A stretch of 64,000 nucleotides of DNA from an uncultured Craurococcus sp. (GCA_902805545.1 CADCTD010000185.1:33624-97623); one strand, 5' to 3'. Positions 8,952 to 19,300 are shown, counted from the stretch's first letter. The notes: a model not told the origin generated them from the letters alone. Made by a program: numbers and translations.

Positions 8952-9506
8952 TCAATGCGCCGAGAACTCGCCCGGCGCCAGGAATTCGCCGAGCCAGGGG
9001 GCGCGCCAGCCCTCCATCCGCCAGGCGAAGGCCTCCGCCCCGCCGAGCGAAGGATCGGGCGCATCGATCCTCACCTCGCCCGCCTCGCCGAGGCCGCGGC
9101 GGAAGGCCGAGCGGCCGGCCGCCTCCAGCCGCAGCGCACTCGCCGGCCCGAAGAGGCGGGCGATGCCGTCGCTCGGCTGGAAGGTGCCGGCGACCGTCAC
9201 CCCGGCCGGCAGGTGACGGGTGAGAAGGAAATTCTCCCCCTCCCCGCCCCCGGCCAGGCGCAGGCCGAGGAAGGTGGTGCACGGCCTGAGGCCGAGCGGC
9301 GGCGGCGCATCGGCCGGACCCTCGGCAGGGCCGGCCTCGGCAATGGTGAGGAACTCCCCTTCCGCGCCCCAGCGGCAGAGGATCAGCCATCCGGCATGCG
9401 GCAGGCCCGCGCGGTGCGGCGCCTCGTAGGGCGCCTTGCCGAGGCTGGCGCGCATCGCCATGACGAAGCCCTGCGGCACCATCAGCCGCGGCGCGAAAGG
9501 TCTCAT
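8952..9506 (-). CDS. Conserved-looking hypothetical protein coupled to the methyltransferase
   Basis: A 184-residue protein without signal peptide or membrane segment. It begins MRPFAPRLMVPQGFVMAMRA; motifs such as WLILCRWGAEGEFLTIAEAG and HLPAGVTVAGTFQPSDG suggest a beta-rich soluble fold. I do not recognise a family. Its start overlaps the methyltransferase stop by 4 bp (ATGA), so the two are translationally coupled and probably act together. Confidence 0.7.
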   Translation of the reverse strand: MRPFAPRLMVPQGFVMAMRASLGKAPYEAPHRAGLPHAGWLILCRWGAEGEFLTIAEAGPAEGPADAPPPLGLRPCTTFLGLRLAGGGEGENFLLTRHLPAGVTVAGTFQPSDGIARLFGPASALRLEAAGRSAFRRGLGEAGEVRIDAPDPSLGGAEAFAWRMEGWRAPWLGEFLAPGEFSAH

Positions 9507-10510
9507 GCGGTCTCTCCCCGCCGGACGATCTCCAGCATCTGGGTTTCACGGTGGCCGCCCTGCACCACCCGGCAAAGGGCGGTCTCGGCCGGCGGGACGC
9601 CATGGGCCAGGCGCATCACTCCTGGCGCGTCGCGGAGGAAGCGCACCCAGTCGCAGCACGCCTCCAGATAGCCGGCGTCGGCCATGTCCCGGTCGGCATT
9701 CAGCAGGACCAGCCGCCCACCCGGCCGCAGCAGCGCGAAGCAGGCCGTGGTGACGGTATGGGCGAGCCGGTCCGAGAGGTCGTCGAACAGCGTCGTCGCA
9801 TAGACCAGGTCGAAGCCGCCGCGCGGCAGGGTGCCGTCGAAGGTCGCCTTCGGGCTGCGGTGCAGCGTCTCGATGCCGCGCGCCGCATGCTCCATCTGCA
9901 CCACGGCGAGCGAGGCGGCGTCCTGGTCGAGGGCGACGAAGCGGCCGATCCGCCCGGCCTGCACCGCCTTCGACAGCTCCGCCTCGCGCAGGTGGCCGCA
10001 GCCGAGGGCGAGCACATGCGGGTTGCGCCGCGCCTCCGCGACCATGTCGATCCGCTCCGCCACCACGGCGAGCCGGGCGCGGGCGGCGACGCCGACGGGG
10101 GCGGCGAGGTCGCGGCGGAAGAGGGTGAGGCCGAGGGCGCCCGGCTGCTCGTTCTCCAGCACCGCCTCGCCGCGGTAGAGCATGTCGAGCATCGGCGCAT
10201 CGCCGGCATAGCCGCGCGGCTTGCGGAAGCCGCGGCGGGCGAAGGGATTCTCGTGCAGCAGCGTCAGCAGGGAATGGGCGCGGAGCGCGGCGACGCTGCG
10301 CTGCCAGGCAGCGGGGGCGGCGGTGTTGCGCAGCCAGCGCAGCCCGTCGGCCAGGGCATCGACCACCGGCGCCGCGGGTTCCGCACCGCGCAGCCGGACC
10401 AGCGCCTCGTCGAGCAGATGGCGCGGGTCGGGCGGGGCGGAGGCCAGCGGCGTCGGCGCCGCCGGGCGGAAGGCCTGCGTGGGAGCAGCCTGCAACGGCA
10501 TATGGGTCAT
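9503..10510 (-). CDS. Class I SAM-dependent methyltransferase
   Basis: A 335-residue protein. The N-terminal third is a helical region ending in RGFRKPRGYAGDAPMLDMLY, a motif I associate with a subgroup of bacterial methyltransferases. The SAM-binding core follows: VLALGCGHLREAEL (motif I), FVALDQDAASL (motif II), and LRPGGRLVLLNAD. The start MTHMPLQAAP follows GAGGGGACC. The acceptor is unknown. It is coupled to the downstream 184-residue gene and divergent from the heme peroxidase. Confidence 0.82.
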   Translation of the reverse strand: MTHMPLQAAPTQAFRPAAPTPLASAPPDPRHLLDEALVRLRGAEPAAPVVDALADGLRWLRNTAAPAAWQRSVAALRAHSLLTLLHENPFARRGFRKPRGYAGDAPMLDMLYRGEAVLENEQPGALGLTLFRRDLAAPVGVAARARLAVVAERIDMVAEARRNPHVLALGCGHLREAELSKAVQAGRIGRFVALDQDAASLAVVQMEHAARGIETLHRSPKATFDGTLPRGGFDLVYATTLFDDLSDRLAHTVTTACFALLRPGGRLVLLNADRDMADAGYLEACCDWVRFLRDAPGVMRLAHGVPPAETALCRVVQGGHRETQMLEIVRRGETA

Positions 10511-10692
10511 GGTCCCCTCACTGCTCTGCCGGCCGACCGTGGAGCGGGTTGGCCATCGCATGACCGGACCATGGCAGGGCCTGCGTGACCCCAGCGTGAT
10601 TGCGGATGCCGCTTCGCCGCGCCCTGCGGAATCACGCTAGGCTCACGCAGGCGCACGCAGCATGCCCGGGACGATGCCAGGGGAGGCCAGGG

Positions 10693-12360
10693 ATGACGGA
10701 AACCGGTTCGGCAGGGGCCTGCCCCTTCGGCGGCGCGGCGACGAGCGGCATCCTCGGCCCGCTGCCCGGCTTCCGCCACTTCCTGGGCATGCCTGCGGCG
10801 GAGGAGCGCTTCCAGGTGGATGGCGAGGACCCGCGCAGCTCGCCCGCGGCGCTCGCCACGCTGCGGCGCCGGCTGCGCGGCCTCGCTACGCTGATGGGCG
10901 CGCGGCCGCCGGGCTCGGCCGAGAACCCGAACCTGCCTGCCGGCTACACCTATCTCGCGCAGCTTGCAGCGCATGACATGGTCTCGACCGGCATGGCCTT
11001 CTGGTCGGCGGGCGGGCCGGACCCGGGCGTCGCCAATGTGCATGGCGCGCCGCTCCGCCTGCGGACGCTCTATGGCGGCGGGCCGGGCGCCTGCCCCTTC
11101 GCCTTCGCGCCCGACGATGCGCGCGACCAGAACCGCAGCCGCTTCCGCCTCTCGGCCTATGCCGGGGCGAAGGGCGATGCGGCCAGCTTCCGCGACATAG
11201 GCCGGGCGGCGACGCCGGGGACGCTCGGCAATCGCGGCGGCTTCGCCGGCGCCGGGCGGGGCGAGGCGCTGATCGCCGATTCCAGGAACGACCAGAGCGC
11301 GCCGCTCTCCCAGATCACCTGCCTCTTCCAGATGCTGCACAACGCGCTGCTCGACATGATCCCGAGACCCGGGACGCTGCCGGCACGGGTGCTCCGCGAG
11401 CGAACCTCGGCGCGCTTCGCCGTGGCGCAGGAGGCGACGATCCTCGTCTTCCGCAGCGTGCTGCGGCACGACCTGCTGCCGCGGCTGCTCGACCCCAAGG
11501 TCCGCGCCCTCTACGACAACCCGGCGCCCGAGTGGCTGGAGCCGGAGCCCGGGCCCGGCATGCCGCTGGAGTTCTCGCACGGCGCCTTCCGCTTCGGCCA
11601 TGCGATGCTGCGCGACACCTACCGCATCGGCCGCTTCACCGATGCGACGCTCGCCGACCTGCTGCGGCAGAACTCCACGCGCGGGCCGAATGCCGTGCCG
11701 CTGACGCGGGACTGGCTGGTGCGCTGGTCGCAATTCTTCGAGCTGCCGGGCCAGCCGGCCCCCAATCTCAGCATGAAGCTCGCGCCGCGCTACACGGCGA
11801 TGCTGATGGGCGACGGGCTCTTCGATGCGATCGAGCCGGGCGACCCGGCGGGCGTCGCCTTCCGCGACCTGATGAGCGCGGGCCTCACCGGCATGCGCTC
11901 GGTCAACAGCCTGGCGGCGCGGGTGGCGCCGCTGCGGCCGGGGTCCGCCGCGCAATCCCCGCGGCTGGCCGACCCGGCGGCGCGGCAGGCGGCGCTGGCG
12001 ACGAGGCTCGGGCGCGACAGCGCGGTCAGCCTGCTTGGGCCAGCGGATGTCGCAGCGCTCGCCGCCGAGCCGCCGCTGCCCTTCTACATCCTCTTCGAGG
12101 CGGAGCAGGAGGCAGGGGGCGAGCGGCTCGGCACCCTCGGCTCGCTGCTGGTGGCCGAGACGGTCTACGGCGCGCTGGCGCGGGAGCGGCTGGGCTCGGA
12201 GGGCGAGGGCGGGCTGGCCGCCGCCCTCGACCGGCTCTGCGCCGCCTGGCTCGGCGACGTCCGCTTCCCCGACCCGCCGCTGGTGCAGGACATGCCGGGG
12301 CTGGTGGCCTTCGTTGCCCGCCGCCTCCAGCTGGAGGCGGCGGACCCCGCATTCATCTAG
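10693..12360 (+). CDS. Animal-type heme peroxidase family protein
   Basis: A 555-residue protein of the peroxidase-cyclooxygenase superfamily. The distal motif LAQLAAHDM gives His94-Asp95. The proximal heme ligand is His303 in EFSHGAFRFGHAML. The intermediate segment ADSRNDQSAPLSQITCLFQMLHN matches the family's conserved helix. There is no signal peptide; the N-terminus is short with one CPFGG motif. These enzymes use H2O2 to oxidise halides, phenols or lipids; the substrate is not evident. The start follows a GGGGAGGCCAGGG ribosome binding site. A small unknown gene follows. Confidence 0.9.
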   Translation: MTETGSAGACPFGGAATSGILGPLPGFRHFLGMPAAEERFQVDGEDPRSSPAALATLRRRLRGLATLMGARPPGSAENPNLPAGYTYLAQLAAHDMVSTGMAFWSAGGPDPGVANVHGAPLRLRTLYGGGPGACPFAFAPDDARDQNRSRFRLSAYAGAKGDAASFRDIGRAATPGTLGNRGGFAGAGRGEALIADSRNDQSAPLSQITCLFQMLHNALLDMIPRPGTLPARVLRERTSARFAVAQEATILVFRSVLRHDLLPRLLDPKVRALYDNPAPEWLEPEPGPGMPLEFSHGAFRFGHAMLRDTYRIGRFTDATLADLLRQNSTRGPNAVPLTRDWLVRWSQFFELPGQPAPNLSMKLAPRYTAMLMGDGLFDAIEPGDPAGVAFRDLMSAGLTGMRSVNSLAARVAPLRPGSAAQSPRLADPAARQAALATRLGRDSAVSLLGPADVAALAAEPPLPFYILFEAEQEAGGERLGTLGSLLVAETVYGALARERLGSEGEGGLAAALDRLCAAWLGDVRFPDPPLVQDMPGLVAFVARRLQLEAADPAFI

Positions 12361-12462
12361 CCGCTGGAGCGTGATTCATCGTCCATGGATCGCGCTCCAA
12401 CCCGGTGTTTCATTGCGTGAACCATGCCTTCGGCCATTCCGGCCTTGGGCTATTACGCTCAA
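12361..12462 (+). repeat. Palindromic intergenic repeat, copy A
   Basis: Begins at the peroxidase stop. The first half forms a hairpin between GGAGCG and CGCTCC with matching GAT/ATC and CAT/ATG pairs (12366-12398). The second half holds CGGCCATTCCGGCC (12431-12444) and ends TATTACGCTC. On the opposite strand the second half closely matches copy B after 46728. CGCGCTCCA.CC.GGTGT matches copy D at 35393. Probably a REP-like dispersed element. Confidence 0.6.
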
Positions 12463-12476
12463 GGAGGAGCAAAGAC

Positions 12477-12902
12477 ATGGATATCGACCCGACCGAACCC
12501 GTCGACATGATCCCGGTGAATTACGAAAACTGGGGCAAGCTGGTGAAGACCTGGGCCACCGGCGAGGACTACATCCAGAATGGCCACAAGTACCCCGTGC
12601 CCGAGACCCTTGACGAGGTGAAGCGGCAGCTCGCCGCGGCGAATACCGGGCTCATCCTGCCGGAGCGCATCCAGAACCTGCAGGTCGTCGTCGGGCGGAG
12701 CGATACGCTGCTGCTGCGCCTGCCGCCACCCGACCTGGTGAAGGCCTCGGAGGCGCGGCTGTCGACGGAAGAGTACGCCATGCCGGCCTTCTACAACGAC
12801 CGCTTTGACGGCGCCGCGCCGGCGCCGTTGCCGGACAAGGAGGCGCGGATGAGGTTCCACGCGCAGCGCATCGGCGACTACTCGATCGCCAACTGCCAGT
12901 AG
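12477..12902 (+). CDS. Hypothetical protein downstream of the heme peroxidase
   Basis: A 141-residue soluble protein starting MDIDPTEPVDMIPVNYENWG, with an excellent AAGGAGGAG ribosome binding site. No signal peptide, membrane segment or known motif was recognised. It contains GEDYIQNGHKYPVPETLDE and a C-terminal MRFHAQRIGDYSIANCQ. The 116-bp gap to the peroxidase is filled by an intergenic repeat, so co-transcription is possible but not certain. It is convergent with the SARP-type regulator, 4 bp apart. Confidence 0.72.
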   Translation: MDIDPTEPVDMIPVNYENWGKLVKTWATGEDYIQNGHKYPVPETLDEVKRQLAAANTGLILPERIQNLQVVVGRSDTLLLRLPPPDLVKASEARLSTEEYAMPAFYNDRFDGAAPAPLPDKEARMRFHAQRIGDYSIANCQ

Positions 12903-12906
12903 CGCC

Positions 12907-15000
12907 CTACCAGTCGCCGTGCCGGGCCCCGTAGGTCGGCAGCCCGGCGGCGGCGATGCCGTCGCGCAGGCGATTCCATTCCTCGGCGCGGCGAATCGGG
13001 TAGAGGTGGAGCAGCCAGCGCACCATGTCGAGGTCGCTGGGCGGGGCATTGGCGAACCAGCTGCCACGCACGCCATTGAGGTAGCGCGCCGCGGCCTCCT
13101 CCGCTTCCTCGATGCGGCCGAGGCGGGCGAGCGCGGCGGCGCGCCAGGCCGGCAGGGCACGGATGACGTCCTGCGCGCGGTCGCAGGCCTCGAGCGTCCC
13201 GGCATCGTCGCCGGCGAGGTAGGCGATCGTCACCTGGTAGCCCCAATGCGTCAGGCTCGGCATCAGCGACATCTCGAGCGACTGGGCCGAGAGCTCCGCC
13301 GCCCGCTCGTGGTTGCCGGCGAAGCTGTGGAACAGCGCCGCCGAGATCAGCGTCCAGCTGTCGTTCGGGTTGAGCTCGCATGCGAGGCGCATCGGCACCT
13401 CGGCCTGGGCGTGCTGGCTGCTCATCGCCAGCGACCAGCCGAGCGTGAGCTGCGCGCGCGAATCCGTCGGGTCGAGATGCACGGCGCGACGGGCGAGTTC
13501 TACCGCGCGGGCCTCGCGCTCCCGGCTGCGGCGCTCGCCGGGGTGGATGATGTGGACGGAGTTCTCCATCTGCGCGAGGCCGCTATAGGCCGAGGAGAAG
13601 GCCGGCGTATGCTCGATGCATTCCCGGAAGAGCTGCCCCGCCCGCGCCCAGTTCTCCGGGCTGAAGCTGCGGATCATCGCCGTCGCGCGCAGCCAGCGGT
13701 CATAGGTCTCGAGCGAGATGTCGGACTCGACCGAGAGGCGCTGCAGCCGCGCCGAGGAGATCTGCAGGTTCAGCGCAATGGCGATGCGGCGGACGATGTC
13801 GCGATGCGCCTCGAACCAGCCATCGAGCTTCAGCTCCATCCGCTCCGACCAGATGAAGATGCCGCTGTCCTGTTCGGCCAGCGTCAGGACGAGGCTGATG
13901 CGGTCGCCCACCTGATAGGCCGTGGCGCTGACGCGGTAGCGGGCGGAGACGCGGCTGCCCGTCTGCGCCACGCTCGGCATCGAGGGCCCGTCGACGACGA
14001 ACCACTCGCGGAAGCGCACCAGGCAGGCGATGAGGTCGTGGCGAAATCCGAGTGCCAGGTGCATCTGGTCCTGGCCGACGCCATTCACCGCGAAGGGTTC
14101 GACGAGCAGGGCGATGCGGGCCGGCGTGCCGGCTGGGCTCGGCACAGGCGCGGGGGGGAGCGCTTCGATCTTCGCCTCGAAGACGGGGGCGGGCTCGGCA
14201 AGGCCCGGCGCGACCGCGGCGATGGTGCCGAGCTTGATGTCGGCGACGAGCGCCTGGGTCGCGGCGGAGGGTTCGGTGTCGTACTCCTCCTCGAGCAGGC
14301 GCCAAAGCTGCTCATAGGCGCGCAGCGCAGCGACGGTGTCGCCGGCCTCCGCGCTGCTGCGCATCAGCGTGCGGCAGGCCTCCTCATGCGTCGGGTCGAG
14401 CTTGAGGAGCGCCTCGGCCATGCGCTGGCGGAGGCTGCGCGGCTGGCTCTCCACCCGCATCGCCGATTCCAGCGCGCGGACCAGGCGGTCATGGAAGGCC
14501 TGGCGGGTGACGCTCAGCCAGCCGCGGAAGGCCGGGTCGAGATCGTCGAGGCCCTGCAGCAGCGCCTCGCTCAGCCGCGGCGTCGAGAGCAGCAGCGGAT
14601 GGGCGATGCCGCGCTCCGCCGAATGCAGGACGTCGCGCGCATCGGGCCGCGCGAGGGCAAGGTCGAGGCAGACGGTGAGGCGGCCGGCGCGGAGGGCGTT
14701 GCAGCCGGCGGCCTCCATCGCCTCGCGCAGCTCATGCACCACCTGCCGGAGCGAGGCGCGGGCCTTCTCCTCGCCCGTCTCGCTCCAGAGCAGGCCGACG
14801 AGGCGCTCGCGGCTTTCCTCGCCGCCTTCGCTCAGCAACAGGTAGCCGAGCAGCGCGCGGGCCTTGCGGCTGCGCAGACGCAGCTCCTGCCCGGCGAAAC
14901 TGGCGCGCAGCGGGCCGAAGAGCGACGCATGCAGCACGCCCGGCGCCACCTGCGCGGCCCGGCCCTCCAAGGTGATGGCCTGCTGCGGTGGCTGCTCCAT
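12907..15000 (-). CDS. SARP/BTAD-type transcriptional regulator with TPR region
   Basis: A 697-residue regulator. Residues about 20-105 resemble an OmpR-type winged helix (LFGPLRASFAGQELRLRSRKARALLGYLLL), followed to about 255 by a bacterial transcriptional activation (BTAD) domain. A middle segment (IALLVEPFAVNG...FIWSERMEL) resembles the TolB/FlgO-like domain found in CadC-like and adenylate-cyclase-type regulators. TPR-like helices fill the last 250 residues. The start after GGGAGCTG was preferred to an upstream in-frame ATG. It is the last gene of the minus-strand run, 37 bp after the YcaO gene, so it may regulate that operon. Confidence 0.82.
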   Translation of the reverse strand: MEQPPQQAITLEGRAAQVAPGVLHASLFGPLRASFAGQELRLRSRKARALLGYLLLSEGGEESRERLVGLLWSETGEEKARASLRQVVHELREAMEAAGCNALRAGRLTVCLDLALARPDARDVLHSAERGIAHPLLLSTPRLSEALLQGLDDLDPAFRGWLSVTRQAFHDRLVRALESAMRVESQPRSLRQRMAEALLKLDPTHEEACRTLMRSSAEAGDTVAALRAYEQLWRLLEEEYDTEPSAATQALVADIKLGTIAAVAPGLAEPAPVFEAKIEALPPAPVPSPAGTPARIALLVEPFAVNGVGQDQMHLALGFRHDLIACLVRFREWFVVDGPSMPSVAQTGSRVSARYRVSATAYQVGDRISLVLTLAEQDSGIFIWSERMELKLDGWFEAHRDIVRRIAIALNLQISSARLQRLSVESDISLETYDRWLRATAMIRSFSPENWARAGQLFRECIEHTPAFSSAYSGLAQMENSVHIIHPGERRSREREARAVELARRAVHLDPTDSRAQLTLGWSLAMSSQHAQAEVPMRLACELNPNDSWTLISAALFHSFAGNHERAAELSAQSLEMSLMPSLTHWGYQVTIAYLAGDDAGTLEACDRAQDVIRALPAWRAAALARLGRIEEAEEAAARYLNGVRGSWFANAPPSDLDMVRWLLHLYPIRRAEEWNRLRDGIAAAGLPTYGARHGDW

Positions 15001-15037
15001 CAGCTCCCGACCTAAATGCGCGCACTGTAACCGGGCG

Positions 15038-16318
15038 TCACAACAACGCAATTCCACCCGTATGGCAATCGCCGCCGCCCGAGCGGGCGATAAACGCCTG
15101 GAGCCTTGCACCGCTGGTTCGGCACGGCTCGACCTCGAGGCCCGGGACGAGGATCCGGATGGCGGGGAGGCCGAGCTCCGGCCGCGTCAGGTCGAGCGCG
15201 AGCACCGGCAGGCCCTGGCCGGCGAGCCGGCGGATCAGCACCGCCATGGCGGCGGCGGGGTCGGCGGGCAGGTCTGGCCCGGGCATGGCGGGGCCTTCCG
15301 GGTCGAGCAGGGCACAGCCTCCGACGGCGATGCCGTGGTAGCGGGCGAGCAGCGCCCGGTCATGGGCGTTGAGCGCCGCTGGCCCCGCTTCCTCCTGCTT
15401 CGCCAGGACGACGGCATGGGCCATCTCCATCTGCGCCATCTCGAGCACGGCGGCGCGCGCGGCCGCGGCGCGGGAGGTGCGGGCCGCGAGGCCGCAGCAG
15501 AACCCCTGCCCCTCCGGCCCGGTAGAGAGCGCCGCGATGACCGGCACGCCGAGATCGGTGGTGAGATCGAGCAGCCGGCTCCGCCGCACCGCCTCGCCCC
15601 GGCGCAGCCTGGGGATGAGGGCGGCAGCGGCAGCCATCGCCGGATCCTCCAGGGCGACCGGCCTTCCCCGCCGCCCGCCACGCCACCAGAGGGCGGCGGC
15701 GTCCCGCTCGATCAGCTCCAGCAGGGCATGGAGGGTGGCGGCTTCGCGCGTCGGCCCGGCGGCGCAGCCGATGCTGAGGGGCCAGGGCGGCGCGAATTCC
15801 GGCGGCTGGCGGCGCAGGCAGAGGCCGGCCGGCACCCAGGCCGTGCCCGGCGCATCGAGGCGCAGCAGCTCGATCCAGTCTTCCGGCGCAACACCGTCGG
15901 GCAGGATGCGGCCCAGCCATCCCGCCAGCTCGGGCCGGGCAGGCGGCGGGCCGAAGCGGGCCCGGTCGGCGGGCGTCTCCACCGAGGAGAGCAGTTCCAC
16001 CCCCTCCCCCGCGCAGCCCTCGAAGGCCTCGATCAGGCTGGCCCCGACACCCGAGACCCCGGCCCGGCCGGTGCCGAGCGGCACTTCGGCCCCGAAGACG
16101 GCAAGGCCCGGCGCGGTCGGGCAGTCGAGGGTGAAGAGCCGGGTGAAGCCGCTTGCCGCGCGGAGCAGCAGGGCGCGGTTGCGCTCCACCGGGCCGGACG
16201 CGTCCGGGATGGGGCAGCCGAGCCAGTCGAGGAAGTCCCGCACCTCCGCCCCGGCGGGGCCGGACGGGTCGAGCAGGTGGCGGGCGGCGGCCTCGCAGAG
16301 GGCGGAGGTCTCGTGCAT
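15038..16318 (-). CDS. YcaO-like family protein
   Basis: A 426-residue YcaO enzyme. The ATP/Mg-binding Glu signatures are visible: GVGASLIEAFEG (Glu97, Glu100) and SIGCAAGPTREA followed by LLELIERDA (Glu201, Glu204, Arg205). The C-terminal RILVPGLEVEP is typical. YcaO proteins activate amide bonds with ATP to form azolines, thioamides or amidines in peptides, or modify proteins such as RimO targets. No E1-like partner, TfuA, dehydrogenase or short Cys/Ser-rich precursor was found nearby, and the protein does not end in the PxPxP tail of azoline synthetases. It starts 14 bp after the RTX gene stop. Confidence 0.85.
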   Translation of the reverse strand: MHETSALCEAAARHLLDPSGPAGAEVRDFLDWLGCPIPDASGPVERNRALLLRAASGFTRLFTLDCPTAPGLAVFGAEVPLGTGRAGVSGVGASLIEAFEGCAGEGVELLSSVETPADRARFGPPPARPELAGWLGRILPDGVAPEDWIELLRLDAPGTAWVPAGLCLRRQPPEFAPPWPLSIGCAAGPTREAATLHALLELIERDAAALWWRGGRRGRPVALEDPAMAAAAALIPRLRRGEAVRRSRLLDLTTDLGVPVIAALSTGPEGQGFCCGLAARTSRAAAARAAVLEMAQMEMAHAVVLAKQEEAGPAALNAHDRALLARYHGIAVGGCALLDPEGPAMPGPDLPADPAAAMAVLIRRLAGQGLPVLALDLTRPELGLPAIRILVPGLEVEPCRTSGARLQAFIARSGGGDCHTGGIALL

Positions 16319-16332
16319 CCGCCGAGACTAGC

Positions 16333-19300
16333 TCAGGCGAAGAGGAAATCGCCCGCCGAGAGCGCCGACCGGCCGATGCCGGCGAGGGTGATGCCGTCGC
16401 CGTCGCCGAGATCGATCACCGCCCCGCCCGGCTGGTCCGCCGTCGCCGCCAGCAGGCCGGCGAGGCTGCCGATGCCGAAGCCCTCAAGGCGGATCTGGTC
16501 CGTGCCCGGGGTGAAGTCGCCGATCCGGTCCGCGCCGCCGCCGCGGACGAGGAGGAAGCGGTCGGCCCCCGCCCCGCCGAACAGCACGTCGTTCCCCGCG
16601 CCACCATCGAGCGTGTCATGGCCCGGCCCGCCGCTCAGCCAGTTCGCCACGGCGTTGCCGGTCAGGAGGTTGTCCAACGCATTGCCCTGGCCGGTCCGCG
16701 CGGTGCCGAGCAGCACCAGGTTCTCCACCTGCGCCGGCAGGGCGTAGCCGCCGCCGGGGATGGCGACGAAGACCGTGTCGCGCCCGCCGCCCGGCGCCTC
16801 GACGACGATGTCGCCGGGGCCGTCGATCGTGTAGCGGTCATCCCCCGGGCCACCGCTCAGCCAATCCGCCTCGCCGAGGCCGGACGCGCCGTCCAGCAGG
16901 TCATCGCCCTCGCCGCCGATCAGCCGGTCGGGGCCCGCGCCGCCGGCCAGCGCATCGTCCCCCGCGCCGCCGGAGAGGATGTTGGCGCTCTCGTTGCCTG
17001 TGATGCCGTTCGCCCCGGCATTGCCGGTGCCGCCGATCGGGCCGGCGCCGGCGGCGAGGACCAGCCCCTCCACATGCGCCGGCAGGGTGAGGCTGACGGT
17101 GCTGGCCACCGTGTCCCGGCCGCCGCCTGCCGCCTCCACCGGCAGCTCGCCCCGGCTGCCGATGAGGTAGAGGTCATCCCCCGCCCCGCCGGCGCCGCCG
17201 CCCAGATGCAATGCGGTGCCGGCCGGGATGCCGGTGCCATCCCAGGCATTGCCCGCCCGGTCGATGAGCTGCCCGCCGCCGAGATCGAGCCCGGTGAGCT
17301 GGATCGACTGCGGCGCCAGGCCATCCGGAAGGTCGAGATGGAAGAGCAGCCTCGTCCCGTCCACCCCGGCGCCGAGCGCCGCCTGCATCGGCGCGCCGTT
17401 CACCAGCAGCTTGAGCACGGGCGCCCCGCCGGCCAGGGCCAGGGCCTCGGTGAAGACGAGGGCGAGATCGACCGAGCCGCCACGCGCCGCGCCATCCATA
17501 TGGCGGAAGGCGGGCGCCAGCTGGTCCGCCGGCCAGATGGAGGCGCCGAGCACCGTGCCCGGCAGGGTGATGCGCAGCGGGTTGCCGGCCGCATCCTGCA
17601 GCCGCGAGTCGGGATCCTCGAGGGCCGTGACGCGGATGCCGCCCCGCGCCAGGTCGCCCTCCTGCACGCGGAGGGTGAAGACGAGCGCGGTCGGGCTACT
17701 GCGCGCCAGGTCGAGCAGGGCCTGGCGGATGGTGCCGCCGGCATCGACCATGAGGCTCGGCAGCGCCTGCCCATCGGCGAGATGCAGCGCCTCGCTGGCC
17801 GAGAGGGTGAAGCGCAGCACCTGGCCCGGGATGTAGCGGCCATCGGCCGGGACGATGAGGCTCGCCGTCGGCGCAACGCCATCGACCAGCAGCCCCGCGA
17901 GGCCCGGCGAGGCCGGCAGGTCCGGCACCAGCGCATTGCCGGCGAGGTCGGTGATGGCGCCAGGATTGCCGAGCCCGGTGAGGGTGATGCCCTGCCCCTG
18001 CAACCCCGCCGGCACGGTGAAGCCGAAGCGCAGCACGGCGGGGTCCGCACTCGCCAGCAGCGTCGCCTGCACCGCCTGGCTGCCGATCGAGAGGTCGAGC
18101 ACCGGCGCGGCCTTGCCAGCGGCGATCGCCACCGCCTCGCTCATCTGCAGGCCGATGACGAGGCTATCGCCGAGGCCGGCCGGGCCGGTGCCCTCGCGCA
18201 CCACCGAGCGGATGCCGGGCGGGGTGACATCGGCCTGGACCAGCACGTCGGAGAAGTCGGGCAGGGTGCCGAGCGCGCCGGACCAGGCATTGCCGATCCG
18301 GTCGGTGACCACCCCGCCGCCGATCAGCCGGCCGAGGGCGATGCCGGTCTGGCTCGCCGCCTCGGCCTCGACGACCAGGCCGAAGGAGAGCTTGTTGGCC
18401 GCAGGCTGGCGCAGCAGCGTCGCCTGCCATGTGGTGCCGCCGATCATCACCTCGAGCGCCGGGCCGGGGGCTCCGGGCGGCAGCACCACGGCCTCGTCGA
18501 AGGCGAGGGTGAAGACGAGGGTATCGCCCGCCCGGTGATTGCCGGCGGCCGGGCCGGTGATGCCGGTCAGCACCGGCCCGGCGAGGTCCGCCCGGACCAG
18601 CACGCCGGAGAGGTCGGGCAGCCCCGCGAGGCCGCCCGAGAGCAGGTTGTTCGAGCTGTCCCTGATCACGCCGCCCGCCTGGAGGAGCCCACCGAGGGCG
18701 ATGCCGTCCTGGTCCGAGGCGCCGTCCGGCAGGTCGAGGCGGAAGACCAACCGGTGCGGCGCCGGGCTCGAGGCATAGCTGGCTGTCAGCACCTGGTCGC
18801 CGACCTGCACCTCCAGCAGCGGGCCCGTGCCGCCTGGCGGGGTGGCAACCGCAACCGGCTTGTTGAACTGCACGGTGAATTCGAGCGCCTGGCCGGGCAT
18901 GTAATTGCCCGCGGCCGGCCCCGTGACGCCCGTCACGATGGGGACGGTCGTCTCGCCGACGCGGAGGTTGAGCATGGCGCGGGCCGAGACATTGCCGGCG
19001 CCGTCCTCGGCATCGATCCCGATGGCATGGTACTGGCCGAGGGTCAGGGTGCCGAGGGCGAGCTGCCAGGCGCCGCTGCCATCGGCCACGGTGGTGCCGA
19101 TGAGCCGCGTCCCGTCATGGGCGCGGATGATGGCCCCGGCCTCGGCGGTGCCGGAGACGGCGGGGGTGGTGTCGACCGTCTGCCAGATGGGCTGGCTGCG
19201 GTCGCCGGTCGTGTCGCCGGCGAAACCGGTCAGCACCGGGGCGGCGGGGGCGGTCTGGTCGACGGCGAGGCGGAAGGGGGCGCTGTCGCTATCCGGTCCG

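Noticed and set aside
16333..17200. GC-rich tandem pattern taken as a possible repeat array
   Set aside because: It encodes RTX nonapeptides in frame.
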